Shown: piece after piece, positions 33,718 to 39,880 of the stretch
How the letters are laid out: every line of letters begins with the position of its first letter
Numbering within the stretch: position 1 is the stretch's first letter
Source: Bacteroidales bacterium
Lineage (GTDB): Bacteria > Bacteroidota > Bacteroidia > Bacteroidales > F082
Assembly: GCA_017645245.1 (NCBI GenBank)
Contig: JAGCPG010000122.1
Coordinates: 1 to 39,880 of the forward strand
Length of the DNA: 39,880 bases
Direction of reading: 5' to 3'
Translations under genes and position numbers: made by a program
The notes under the pieces: generated by a model
What the model saw: the letters and a program-made list of their open reading frames with translations, nothing else
Database searches by the model: none
Told to the model about the DNA's origin: nothing

Positions 33718-35376
33718 TTATTCAATAATCATTTCAGTTCTACGGTTCATGGCGCGATGTTCGTCGTTATCGTTGGGATAAAGTGGTTTGGTTGAGCCAT
33801 AACCTTTTGCAGTAAGGCGTTCTTGGGAAATGCCTTTGGCGATCAAAGCTAAGCGGACCACCTCGGCACGTTCGTTCGACAGTTTTAGGTTATAGGCATC
33901 GGAGCCCACATTGTCAGTATGTCCGGCAAGCTCCACGCTGATTTCAGGATGGCTTTCCAGAAACGCTACCAGCATGGCAATACCCGCCTCAGAATCGTTG
34001 GTGAGCGCAGCACTGCCAAACTCAAACTGGATGTTCACCAGCTGCACCACGGTGCCGGGCTTCAGCTCCTCCACCAGACAATCATACACATTGACCGGCT
34101 CCGGCTTCAGGTCTTCCTCTTGAAGCTGAAAGGCATAGATATCGTAATGGCCGAAGCCGCCCTCACGAGCCGATGAAATCAATGCCGTATGGCCATCGGC
34201 GGCCACAATGAAGTTGATCTCATCGCCCGGCGTGTTGATAGGATAGCCCAGATTTTTGGGCTCCGACCACTCCCCTGCTTCGTCGCGGCGACTCACAAAA
34301 AGATCGTAACCGCCCATACCGGTATGGGTATTCGACGAGAAATACAGGGTTTTGCCATCGGGATGGATGAAAGGCGCCATCTCCGTGCCTTTGGTATTGA
34401 TGGTTGGGCCAAGGTTCTCAGGTTCCGTCCAAGTGCCATCGTCGTTGCGGTAACAATGGTAGAGATCCGCATTGCCGTTCCGCCTGGAAGCGAAGAAAAG
34501 CTCCTTTCCGTCGAGGCTCAGGCAAGGTTGGGAGTCCCATGCAGGATCGTTGACCTTGTCGCCCAACGACTGGATTTGGTGCCATGACGTATTCTTACGC
34601 TCACGGGAAGCCATGTAAAGATCACAGCCCTGATGATGCCTATCCAAGCCGCAGACGGTGAAAAACAGCTCATCCCCTTTGTAGGATAGGCAAGCTGCGC
34701 CAATATGATCATCCAAGTCGGGATGCAGATGGAGTTGTGAGGCCGGATACCATTGCCCTTCGGCGGCATGAGCCACAAACAGCCCTTCTTGCTGCAACGA
34801 TGCGCCCTCCACGGCATAACGCCGTGTAAACAGCAACTCCGTCCCTGTCAACTCCAACGCGTTGACGTATTCATCATTAATAGTGTTAACCCCTTCACCA
34901 AGATTAACAGGATTGAAGTCCACTGGCTGTTCCACGGCCTCCTTACGGAAACGGGCGTTGACAAGCATCGAGGCCGCTTTCTCGTCATTGGCCTTGTTGC
35001 CCGGAGCAGCCTTCTGGTACCATTCCAACTGCTGGATTTCTTCCGCGTAACGCATTTGTTGGTCATAGAGTCGTGCCAAGGTCAAGGCGGCTGGCGGAAA
35101 CAGCATCGGGTCGGCTTTCAGCATGTGTTCATAGCCTTCCATGGCCAACTCAGGGTCGCCGGTCTCCATCCCGATCTCCCCTTGCAGCAGCCATGCCTCA
35201 GCATAATCAGGTTCAATCTTGACAGCCTTCTGGATTTGCTCCAAGGCTCTCCCAAAATCACGTTCCTCAAAGGATTTCAATGCCGTTTCGTAGGCTTTCA
35301 ACGCTTTTTTGGGGGGTTGCGAAAAACCCAGAACCGTGATGGCCGACAACACTATGACAAGCAGTATTCTTTTCAT
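33718..35376 (-). CDS. TPR - PD40 propeller - OmpA-like outer-membrane protein (PorE-like)
   Basis: A 552-residue exported protein. Signal peptide (MKRILLVIVLSAITVLGFS), then TPR repeats (about 23-120; FGRALEQIQKAVKIEPDYAEAWLLQGEIG), a PD40/WD40-type propeller (about 190-420; ISSAREGGFGHYDIYAF, YFSSNTHTGMGGYDLF) and a C-terminal OmpA-type peptidoglycan-binding domain (about 435-552; AGHTDNVGSDAYNLKLSNERAE cut short here to its core). The order matches the T9SS protein PorE, but the carboxypeptidase-regulatory domain and the lipobox of PorE are missing, so it may be a paralog. It should sit in the periplasm tethered to peptidoglycan. Its start overlaps the previous stop as ATGA. Confidence 0.85.
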   Translation of the reverse strand: MKRILLVIVLSAITVLGFSQPPKKALKAYETALKSFEERDFGRALEQIQKAVKIEPDYAEAWLLQGEIGMETGDPELAMEGYEHMLKADPMLFPPAALTLARLYDQQMRYAEEIQQLEWYQKAAPGNKANDEKAASMLVNARFRKEAVEQPVDFNPVNLGEGVNTINDEYVNALELTGTELLFTRRYAVEGASLQQEGLFVAHAAEGQWYPASQLHLHPDLDDHIGAACLSYKGDELFFTVCGLDRHHQGCDLYMASRERKNTSWHQIQSLGDKVNDPAWDSQPCLSLDGKELFFASRRNGNADLYHCYRNDDGTWTEPENLGPTINTKGTEMAPFIHPDGKTLYFSSNTHTGMGGYDLFVSRRDEAGEWSEPKNLGYPINTPGDEINFIVAADGHTALISSAREGGFGHYDIYAFQLQEEDLKPEPVNVYDCLVEELKPGTVVQLVNIQFEFGSAALTNDSEAGIAMLVAFLESHPEISVELAGHTDNVGSDAYNLKLSNERAEVVRLALIAKGISQERLTAKGYGSTKPLYPNDNDEHRAMNRRTEMIIE

Positions 35377-36296
35377 TTCCTAGCCTTTTCAAGATCGTTG
35401 GCGATCCGTTTCCTGAAATCGATGGTGAACACCCTGGCGGAAAACGCCGGCGAGGACTCTGCGGAGAGATAGCACTTGCCTTTGGCGTAAAAGCAGATGC
35501 CTTCTGTTTGGGTGCCAAAATAGTTTTGGAGCTCAAAGCAATGGTTGGAAAGCTTCCCGCCGGCATCGTCGAAGTCGTAAATCAAATAGATGAAAGGCAG
35601 CCACACCTTGTTCACATAGCCTACCAGGACCAGTACACCGCTTTCACGGTCGTAATCCGCCCCCGTGATCAGCCCTTGCGAGTCGAAACCATTGACCACT
35701 TGGGCCACCTGTGTGCTGGGCGTTTTGGAGAGCCGATAGAGCCTAGTGGTGCCTGTTGCCCAGCCTTTGCTAAAGAGGTAAATATAATCGTCAGTAGCGA
35801 ACATGGCTTCACAATCATAGTCATGTTCGTGTTTTTTATGGTCAAACGAGGTTTGGTCGCCAAAACTGAAGCGAATGGAATCAACTGTTACCGAGGCATC
35901 GCCTTTGGCTGGGATATCTTTCAAAGAGAAGCTAAAGATGCGCAGATTCTTGCGTTTGCCCTTGTTGTTGCCGAAATCGCCCACATACACCCGTTCGCCA
36001 TCGGTACACACATCTTCCCAGTCCTTGTTTTTGGCGTTCACGAGAGTGATGCGCTGCACCACTTCGAAAGTCGCGGTATCCAGTCCGTAGAGGATCGGTT
36101 TGCCCCCGCTGTCGTTATGCGTCCACAGCCTGCCGTTATGGAAGAACAATCCCGAAGTCTCGTCAATCTCTTCGGGGAGTTCAGCCTTGAATTCAGGGGC
36201 AAACAGCGGCGTATAACCGGAGCGACCCTCTTCTTGGGCGTTCAGCAAGGGAGCCGTCAGAAGGAAGGCCACGAGCAGGAACAACGCTTTTTTCAT
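35373..36296 (-). CDS. Secreted SdiA-regulated-like beta-propeller protein
   Basis: A 307-residue exported protein with a signal peptide ending LLNAQ (about 21). The mature part consists of propeller-like blades with the recurring pattern ETSGLFFHNGRLWTHNDSGG, VYVGDFGNNKG and EAMFATDDYIYLFSKGW, as in the SdiA-regulated / esterase-like phytase group. Conserved DSGG, GDFGNN and GxDY segments may bind metal. Known relatives have poorly defined roles. No C-terminal sorting domain is present, so it probably stays in the periplasm. It is the first gene of the operon with the PorE-like and SGNH genes. Confidence 0.8.
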   Translation of the reverse strand: MKKALFLLVAFLLTAPLLNAQEEGRSGYTPLFAPEFKAELPEEIDETSGLFFHNGRLWTHNDSGGKPILYGLDTATFEVVQRITLVNAKNKDWEDVCTDGERVYVGDFGNNKGKRKNLRIFSFSLKDIPAKGDASVTVDSIRFSFGDQTSFDHKKHEHDYDCEAMFATDDYIYLFSKGWATGTTRLYRLSKTPSTQVAQVVNGFDSQGLITGADYDRESGVLVLVGYVNKVWLPFIYLIYDFDDAGGKLSNHCFELQNYFGTQTEGICFYAKGKCYLSAESSPAFSARVFTIDFRKRIANDLEKARK

Positions 36297-36315
36297 TGCA
36301 GAAAGGTTTATTCTG

Positions 36316-36323
36316 CAAAGATA
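36316..36323 (-). promoter_or_regulatory. Promoter -7 element of the propeller/PorE-like/SGNH operon
   Basis: TATCTTTG on the minus strand, 19 nt before the start at 36296. Confidence 0.6.
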
Positions 36324-36333
36324 GCATTTTTAT

Positions 36334-36585
36334 TTAATACTCCAGCACCTCGATGTCGCTGCCGCTGCTGAAGATGATGTATTTGCGTCCATAGATGTTG
36401 ACGATTTCGTAATCGGCACTGCGGGCAGAGCTCATTTCTGAAACTTCGGATGGGACTTCTGCAGGAAGTTGGCTATCGCTGCCAGCGGCGTACGACTTGG
36501 TGAAAAGCTTGTCGAAAGCCAGGCCAAGGGCAAAACCGACGGTCAAACAAACGGCAATCAAAAGATAAATACGTGTTTTTTTCAT
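36334..36585 (-). CDS. Small membrane-anchored protein, function unknown
   Basis: An 83-residue protein with one N-terminal membrane segment or uncleaved signal (IYLLIAVCLTVGFALGLAF), a Ser/Glu-rich linker and a short C-terminal domain (IVNIYGRKYIIFSSGSDIEVLEY). I do not recognise a family. I chose the ATG at 36585 (MKKTRIYLL) because it begins a normal membrane-insertion signal; the frame is open to an ATG at 36624. The C-terminal strand pattern ending DIEVLEY resembles the end of the upstream protein (DIEVYTDYGLYIREY), so the two may share a small beta-domain and act together. Confidence 0.65.
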   Translation of the reverse strand: MKKTRIYLLIAVCLTVGFALGLAFDKLFTKSYAAGSDSQLPAEVPSEVSEMSSARSADYEIVNIYGRKYIIFSSGSDIEVLEY

Positions 36586-36627
36586 AGTAAAGGGCGATGA
36601 AACGTGGTGCCGAAGGTTTTTCATAAG

Positions 36628-36855
36628 TCATTTCTTCCTCACTCCCCCGCTATACTCCCGGATATATAACCCGTAATCGGTATAGACCTCGATGTCACGA
36701 CCATTGGCGGCCAAGAGGATGTCGAGGATATGATGCCCGTTGAACTCGGTGACGCGGCTCCAACTACTGCTGCCTTGGGTGGCTCGCTGCAACTGCCGGT
36801 CGTCATTAGGGTTGATGCGGTAGATGAAACCGCCTACTTTTACTGCTTGTGCCAT
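36628..36855 (-). CDS. Small cytoplasmic protein, function unknown
   Basis: A 75-residue basic protein starting MAQAVKVGGFIYRINPNDD and ending REYSGGVRKK, with no signal peptide or membrane segment. I do not recognise a family. The pattern of short strands (FIYRI, HILDILLAA, IEVYTDYGLYIREY) suggests a compact beta-rich domain. The ATG at 36855 is chosen because a full promoter lies just upstream; an open extension of 28 codons would run through that promoter. The next gene follows after 42 nt, so the two are probably one operon. Confidence 0.65.
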   Translation of the reverse strand: MAQAVKVGGFIYRINPNDDRQLQRATQGSSSWSRVTEFNGHHILDILLAANGRDIEVYTDYGLYIREYSGGVRKK

Positions 36856-36876
36856 ATTGTTATTGTTTTTGTCCTT

Positions 36877-36908
36877 CAAAGATACAAATTTTCCAGAGAT
36901 GCAACAAA
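36877..36908 (-). promoter_or_regulatory. Promoter of the small-protein pair
   Basis: On the minus strand TATCTTTG (36877-36884) with TTTG (36905-36908) 20 nt upstream is a full match. The start codon is 21 nt downstream. Confidence 0.65.
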
Positions 36909-36916
36909 ATAGCATA

Positions 36917-36934
36917 GACACTTTTTGCCGAAAA
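36917..36934 (+). repeat. Direct repeat flanking hipBA, left copy
   Basis: GACACTTTTTGCCGAAAA. A copy with one mismatch (GACACCTTTTGCCGAAAA) occurs at 38629-38646, overlapping the hipA stop codon. The two copies enclose hipB and hipA. Confidence 0.75.
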
Positions 36935-36988
36935 TTCAAAAAAGAACAAAATAATATATCAACCTATCATAAAATAAATAATAATTCG

Positions 36989-36996
36989 TATTTTTG
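36989..36996 (+). promoter_or_regulatory. Promoter -7 element of hipBA
   Basis: TATTTTTG fits TAnnTTTG, in a very AT-rich stretch. A start at 37010 would leave a leader of only about 7 nt, which is why the start at 37025 is preferred. Confidence 0.5.
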
Positions 36997-37024
36997 CAAA
37001 CGTAATTAAATGTTACAGTCCGTT

Positions 37025-37357
37025 ATGAGCAAAACAACCATGGGAAACAAGTTACCCCGAAAGTTGGAACAAAAGATGCAGACTATGGGTGAACAGATCA
37101 AACTGGCACGCCTGCGCCGCAACCTGAGCATCGCACAAGTGGCGGAAAGGGCCACTTGCTCGCCACTCACCGTGGCAAGAATCGAGAAAGGCACGCCCAC
37201 CGTGGCCATCGGCATCTACATCCGCGTGCTCTATGCCTTGCAACTCGACGACGACATCCTGCTGCTGGCACAGAAGGACGAGATGGGCAGGGCCTTGCAG
37301 GATTTGGCGTTGAAACACCGCGAGAGAGCGTCGAAAAAGTTGAAAGTTGAGAGTTAA
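37025..37357 (+). CDS. hipB: HipB-like antitoxin, XRE-family HTH regulator
   Basis: A 110-residue DNA-binding protein with an XRE/Cro-type helix-turn-helix (about 25-80; MGEQIKLARLRRNLSIAQVAERATCSP, then VARIEKGTP). HipB antitoxins bind HipA and repress their own operon. The N-terminus is basic. The last residues (KVES) and the stop are encoded by heptamer array R6, so the disordered C-terminal tail, which is important for stability of E. coli HipB, lies in repeat DNA. The start could also be 37010 (five codons earlier) or the later Met at 37040. It is 13 nt from hipA. Confidence 0.85.
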   Translation: MSKTTMGNKLPRKLEQKMQTMGEQIKLARLRRNLSIAQVAERATCSPLTVARIEKGTPTVAIGIYIRVLYALQLDDDILLLAQKDEMGRALQDLALKHRERASKKLKVES

Positions 37358-37369
37358 AAGTTGAAAGTT
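37335..37369 (+). repeat. Heptamer array R6 (five units, RARAGTT) between hipB and hipA
   Basis: Five 7-bp units (AAAAGTT, GAAAGTT, GAGAGTT and repeats of the first two) cover the hipB stop and end 1 nt before the hipA ATG. The first bases of the units are A, G, G, A, G as in R2. Confidence 0.9.
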
Positions 37370-37370
37370 T

Positions 37371-38630
37371 ATGAAGACATTACTGATTTATGCGGATTTT
37401 GAATGGACGGAGAGACCCATGCTGGTGGGCGAGCTGGGCTATGAATCGTTGCGAGGCTCCGACTCCTATTCGTTCAAGTTCGATGACGACTGGCTTCGCC
37501 ATCACGGCAACCTCTTCCTGAGCGCCGACCTCAACAACTATCCCGGACCGCAATACACCCAGCCTGGCAGGGACATCTTCGGCTGTTTCGGCGATGCCCT
37601 CCCCGACCGCTGGGGACGGCTGCTGCTGAACCGCCGCGAACAGATCCTGGCCTCGGAAGAAAAACGTCCCATCCGCAAACTGTCATCGTTCGACTACCTC
37701 ATGGGCATCGACGACTTCTCACGCATGGGCGGCTTCCGTTTCAAGGAAACAAAAAACGGAGGGTTCATCAACTGCGACGCGACGCTTCGCGTTCCTCCGC
37801 TGACCGACATCAGGGCATTGGTGGCGGCAAGTATGGAGATAGAGAAGAGCGAGGAACTGAACCGACTTCCCGAAAAGAAATGGCTCTTGCAACTTGTCCA
37901 CCCCGGCTCATCATTGGGCGGTGCCCGTCCCAAGGCAGGCGTGTTGGACGAGTCGGGCAACCTCTACGTGGCCAAGTTCCCTTCAAGAAACGACGATTAC
38001 GATGTGGGACTCTGGGAACACCACAGCCACCTGCTGGCAAAGGCAGCAGGTGTTGTCGCCGCTGAAACAAGCGTGATGGAGACGGGAGGCAAGCACCACG
38101 CCCTGTTGTCGAAACGCTTCGACAGAACCGCCGACGGCCGCCGCAAGCACTTCGCATCGGCGATGACGCTGCTGGGCTTGACCGACGGCAGCGATGCCAA
38201 GACGGGCAACGGCTATCTCGACATCGTGGATTTCATCCTCCAGAGCTGCTGCGACGTGGAGAGCAACCTGTGCCAACTCTACCGCCGTGTGGCCTTCAAC
38301 ATCGCCATAGGCAACAGTGACGACCACTTCCGCAACCACGGTTTTCTGCTCACCCCTCGCGGCTGGACGCTCGCGCCCGCCTACGATATGAACCCCACCT
38401 TGAACGACCACCAGGCGTTGCTCATCAACTCAAGCACCAACCGCGCCGACCTTGAGGTGTTGCTCACCTCTTCGGAGGAATATATGATCGGCAGGGACGA
38501 AGCCAAACGCATCATCGAAGAGGTAAAAATCGGCGTGAGCCGCTGGAAGTCTCTCGCTAAGCACCTTGGCTTTGCCAAACGCGAAATGGAAATATTTGAA
38601 CAGGTTTATACACGGTTTTTGCCAGATTGA
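37371..38630 (+). CDS. hipA: HipA-like serine/threonine kinase toxin
   Basis: A 419-residue HipA-family kinase. N-terminal subdomain 1 (about 1-95; YSFKFDDDWL, FGCFGDALPDRWG), the ATP-binding loop GGARPKAGV (183-191) with Lys202 in AKFPS, the catalytic loop NSDDHFRNHG with Asp317 and Asn322, and the metal-binding Asp339 in AYDMNP. E. coli HipA phosphorylates glutamyl-tRNA synthetase and causes growth arrest; other family members have other tRNA synthetases as targets, so the target here is open. All kinase residues look intact. Together with hipB it is a complete type II toxin-antitoxin module. The stop codon lies inside the right-hand direct repeat. Confidence 0.93.
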   Translation: MKTLLIYADFEWTERPMLVGELGYESLRGSDSYSFKFDDDWLRHHGNLFLSADLNNYPGPQYTQPGRDIFGCFGDALPDRWGRLLLNRREQILASEEKRPIRKLSSFDYLMGIDDFSRMGGFRFKETKNGGFINCDATLRVPPLTDIRALVAASMEIEKSEELNRLPEKKWLLQLVHPGSSLGGARPKAGVLDESGNLYVAKFPSRNDDYDVGLWEHHSHLLAKAAGVVAAETSVMETGGKHHALLSKRFDRTADGRRKHFASAMTLLGLTDGSDAKTGNGYLDIVDFILQSCCDVESNLCQLYRRVAFNIAIGNSDDHFRNHGFLLTPRGWTLAPAYDMNPTLNDHQALLINSSTNRADLEVLLTSSEEYMIGRDEAKRIIEEVKIGVSRWKSLAKHLGFAKREMEIFEQVYTRFLPD

Positions 38631-38646
38631 CACCTTTTGCCGAAAA
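38629..38646 (+). repeat. Direct repeat flanking hipBA, right copy
   Basis: GACACCTTTTGCCGAAAA, 17 of 18 identical to 36917-36934. It overlaps the hipA stop. The TTTTGCC within it also forms a 7-bp inverted repeat with GGCAAAA at 38659-38665, enclosing an inner CCAAA-G-TTTGG palindrome, so the right end can fold into a hairpin that may serve as terminator. Confidence 0.75.
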
Positions 38647-39004
38647 ACCAAAGTTTGGGGCAAAAAAGTTTAAAGATGTGTTAACTGATACCCCACAGGC
38701 GCTTAAACCAGTGTTTACAATTTGCGACTGCTTCATCCAAGTCGATTTTGAGTTCAACCTGAGAATTGGGATTCAATTCCTTCAACAATTCTTTTGCACG
38801 AATTTCCATCTTCTCGGCATCTTCGCGGCGTTGGGTTAACAATCCCAATGAAAGCACATTGCTCATTTTGCTCTATTTTATAAATTTCCTTTCCATAATG
38901 TATCCTGATTGATGTATTATTATATCACAGGATACTATAGAAACTTAAGGGCAGAAATTCAAAAAAAACGTTAAAAAAGTCTATTAATAGATCTCACCTT
39001 TGGA
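38631..39004. other. 374-nt gap after hipA
   Basis: The gap holds the right direct repeat and hairpin (38629-38665), one possible small minus-strand gene (38681-38866) and an AT-rich stretch with an 8-bp inverted repeat, GTATCCTG at 38900-38907 and CAGGATAC at 38928-38935. No TAnnTTTG element was found for the small gene. Confidence 0.6.
38681..38866 (-). CDS. Possible small protein, 61 residues
   Basis: An open frame starting MSNVLSLGLLTQRREDAEKM and ending KRLWGIS. It is predicted to be mostly helical and charged (RAKELLKELNPNSQ, LKIDLDEAVANC). Codon choice resembles the neighbouring genes, and no better frame covers this stretch. No family is recognised and no promoter is evident, so it may be a remnant of a longer gene or a real small protein. 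The IR at 38900-38935 lies just upstream and could be its operator. Confidence 0.4.
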   Translation of the reverse strand: MSNVLSLGLLTQRREDAEKMEIRAKELLKELNPNSQVELKIDLDEAVANCKHWFKRLWGIS

Positions 39005-39880
39005 TTATTTCTTTGTCAATCCAGTGAAAACCAGTGTCTTCACCTCATCGCTGTTGGAGAAGTACATGAAGCCTTGGCCAGGCAGCAAGGTCTCCACATC
39101 GCCGAACCATTCCCCATCTTCAAACTCGGTGAAGAAATCGCTGTTGGCAAACGTGTCGCCGTCTTCGGCATCGAAACCGCCAAGGGCTTCCTCAATGGTC
39201 ATCTCATGGTCGCATGGGAACCCGATCCAGTTCCAGCCGGGGTTGATGGTGATGGCGTGATCCGCTGGATTGGCGGGCATGCCTTCCAGCTCGATGGTGC
39301 ACGGCGTCTCCACCAGAATCATGAACATCTGTTCATTGGTCACACCTTCCTCGTCGAGGTCGCCCCACCAGTCGCCGCCGTCGTTCTCCGTGAAGAGTTC
39401 CGAGGAGCTGATTTGCGATGCGTTCTCGCCCAAGGCAGCTTCAAGCATCTGCAGCAGGGCAACAGGATCTTCAGCCTCAATGTAGGTACTCACCCAGTTC
39501 CAGCCTTCCACCAGTTCAATGGTCTGGGTAACCGTGCCATTTGATGCATCCTGGTTTCCTATTAAATTATGTGTAGGCAACGCCACCCTGAGGTCGTTTT
39601 GAGCCTCGCCTACAGTTTCAGGAGCCGTGGTGGTGAAGACCGCATAATGCGCCGCACCGTCATTTGGAGCATACACAAAGACACCCTCGCAAGGCTTGAT
39701 GGCCGTGCCAGGCTGTGCTCCCACGACCGCATCACCTGAATCGTTCATCCTATAGAACGGCATGACATCACCATTCTCATCCAACAGATAGGCATCGCAA
39801 GTAAAGGGGTTGCCGATAAGATTCCAGCCGTTGAAAGGAGCAGTGGAGTTTGAGTAAGACGACAAACCGACATTGATATC
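39005..39880 (-). CDS. Secreted surface protein, C-terminal fragment (enters from the right edge)
   Basis: At least 291 residues, with the 5' end outside the window; the frame is open to the edge. It contains a WNLIGNPFTCDAYL segment like the one in the mosaic adhesin (WNLVGNPFPAPAYS), then two consecutive modules built around GWNW (EGWNWVSTYIEAEDPVALLQ and NPGWNWIGFPCDHEMTIEEA) each ending in a LxPGQGFMY-type or MFMILVE segment. These modules are common at the end of large Bacteroidota surface proteins. The fragment ends FTGLTKK without a T9SS sorting domain. Acidic composition suits a secreted protein. Function unknown. Confidence 0.75.
   Translation of the reverse strand, partial: DINVGLSSYSNSTAPFNGWNLIGNPFTCDAYLLDENGDVMPFYRMNDSGDAVVGAQPGTAIKPCEGVFVYAPNDGAAHYAVFTTTAPETVGEAQNDLRVALPTHNLIGNQDASNGTVTQTIELVEGWNWVSTYIEAEDPVALLQMLEAALGENASQISSSELFTENDGGDWWGDLDEEGVTNEQMFMILVETPCTIELEGMPANPADHAITINPGWNWIGFPCDHEMTIEEALGGFDAEDGDTFANSDFFTEFEDGEWFGDVETLLPGQGFMYFSNSDEVKTLVFTGLTKK

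Noticed and set aside
38627..38839. Plus-strand frame of 70 codons after hipA
   Set aside because: It overlaps the hipA stop and the right direct repeat and shows no coding pattern; the minus-strand frame over the same stretch looks more gene-like.

Overview
The window looks like chromosomal DNA of a Bacteroidota bacterium, most likely a member of the Bacteroidales that has a type IX secretion system (T9SS) and is not a typical Bacteroides or Prevotella. Evidence: most intergenic gaps carry the Bacteroidota promoter signature TAnnTTTG (usually TATCTTTG), some with TTTG or TTG about 19-20 nt upstream, and Shine-Dalgarno sequences are not evident. Two secreted giants carry T9SS-type C-terminal sorting domains. 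The small DUF4295 gene sits between rpmG and ftsY, and there are a DUF5723 barrel, a bifunctional ftcD and a PgpH-type 7TM-HD protein. No tRNA, rRNA, CRISPR array or insertion sequence was seen.

Layout. 1-118: start of a lipoprotein leaving the window. 219-4108: six-gene operon of two DRTGG proteins, a PHP phosphoesterase, two GHKL/RsbT-like ATPases and a polyferredoxin with an altered [FeFe]-hydrogenase-like domain; this looks like a redox or hydrogen sensing and signalling cassette with no catalytic hydrogenase genes beside it. 4112-6787 (minus): rpmG, DUF4295, ftsY, rimO. 6873-12889 (minus): hutI, a lipoprotein, a DUF5723 outer-membrane protein and ftcD, i.e. histidine catabolism genes enclosing two envelope genes. 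12958-13997: periplasmic thioredoxin and WbqC-like protein. 14006-16855: divergent pgpH-like c-di-AMP phosphodiesterase and NlpC/P60 peptidase. 16918-19360: AT-rich lipoprotein and pruA. 19488-29165: T9SS cargo pair, an 1808-residue mosaic adhesin and a 1361-residue C25 (gingipain-family) protease. 29367-33004: acyl-CoA synthetase, gcvT, rhomboid protease. 33001-36296 (minus): SdiA-regulated-like propeller, TPR-PD40-OmpA protein and SGNH lipoprotein. 36334-36855 (minus): two small proteins. 37025-38630: hipBA. 39005-39880 (minus): 3' end of a secreted protein that enters from the right edge.

The least explained signals are non-coding. (i) Six degenerate heptamer arrays, five of them five units (35 bp) long, lie immediately upstream of start codons, across gene ends, and twice inside the reading frame of the mosaic adhesin. 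(ii) A 21-bp-periodic array of RTCCC motifs separated by self-complementary spacers lies between the C25 protease and the acyl-CoA synthetase. (iii) An 18-bp direct repeat (17/18) flanks hipBA. Together with the sensor cassette at 219-4108, these are the best candidates for undescribed biology.
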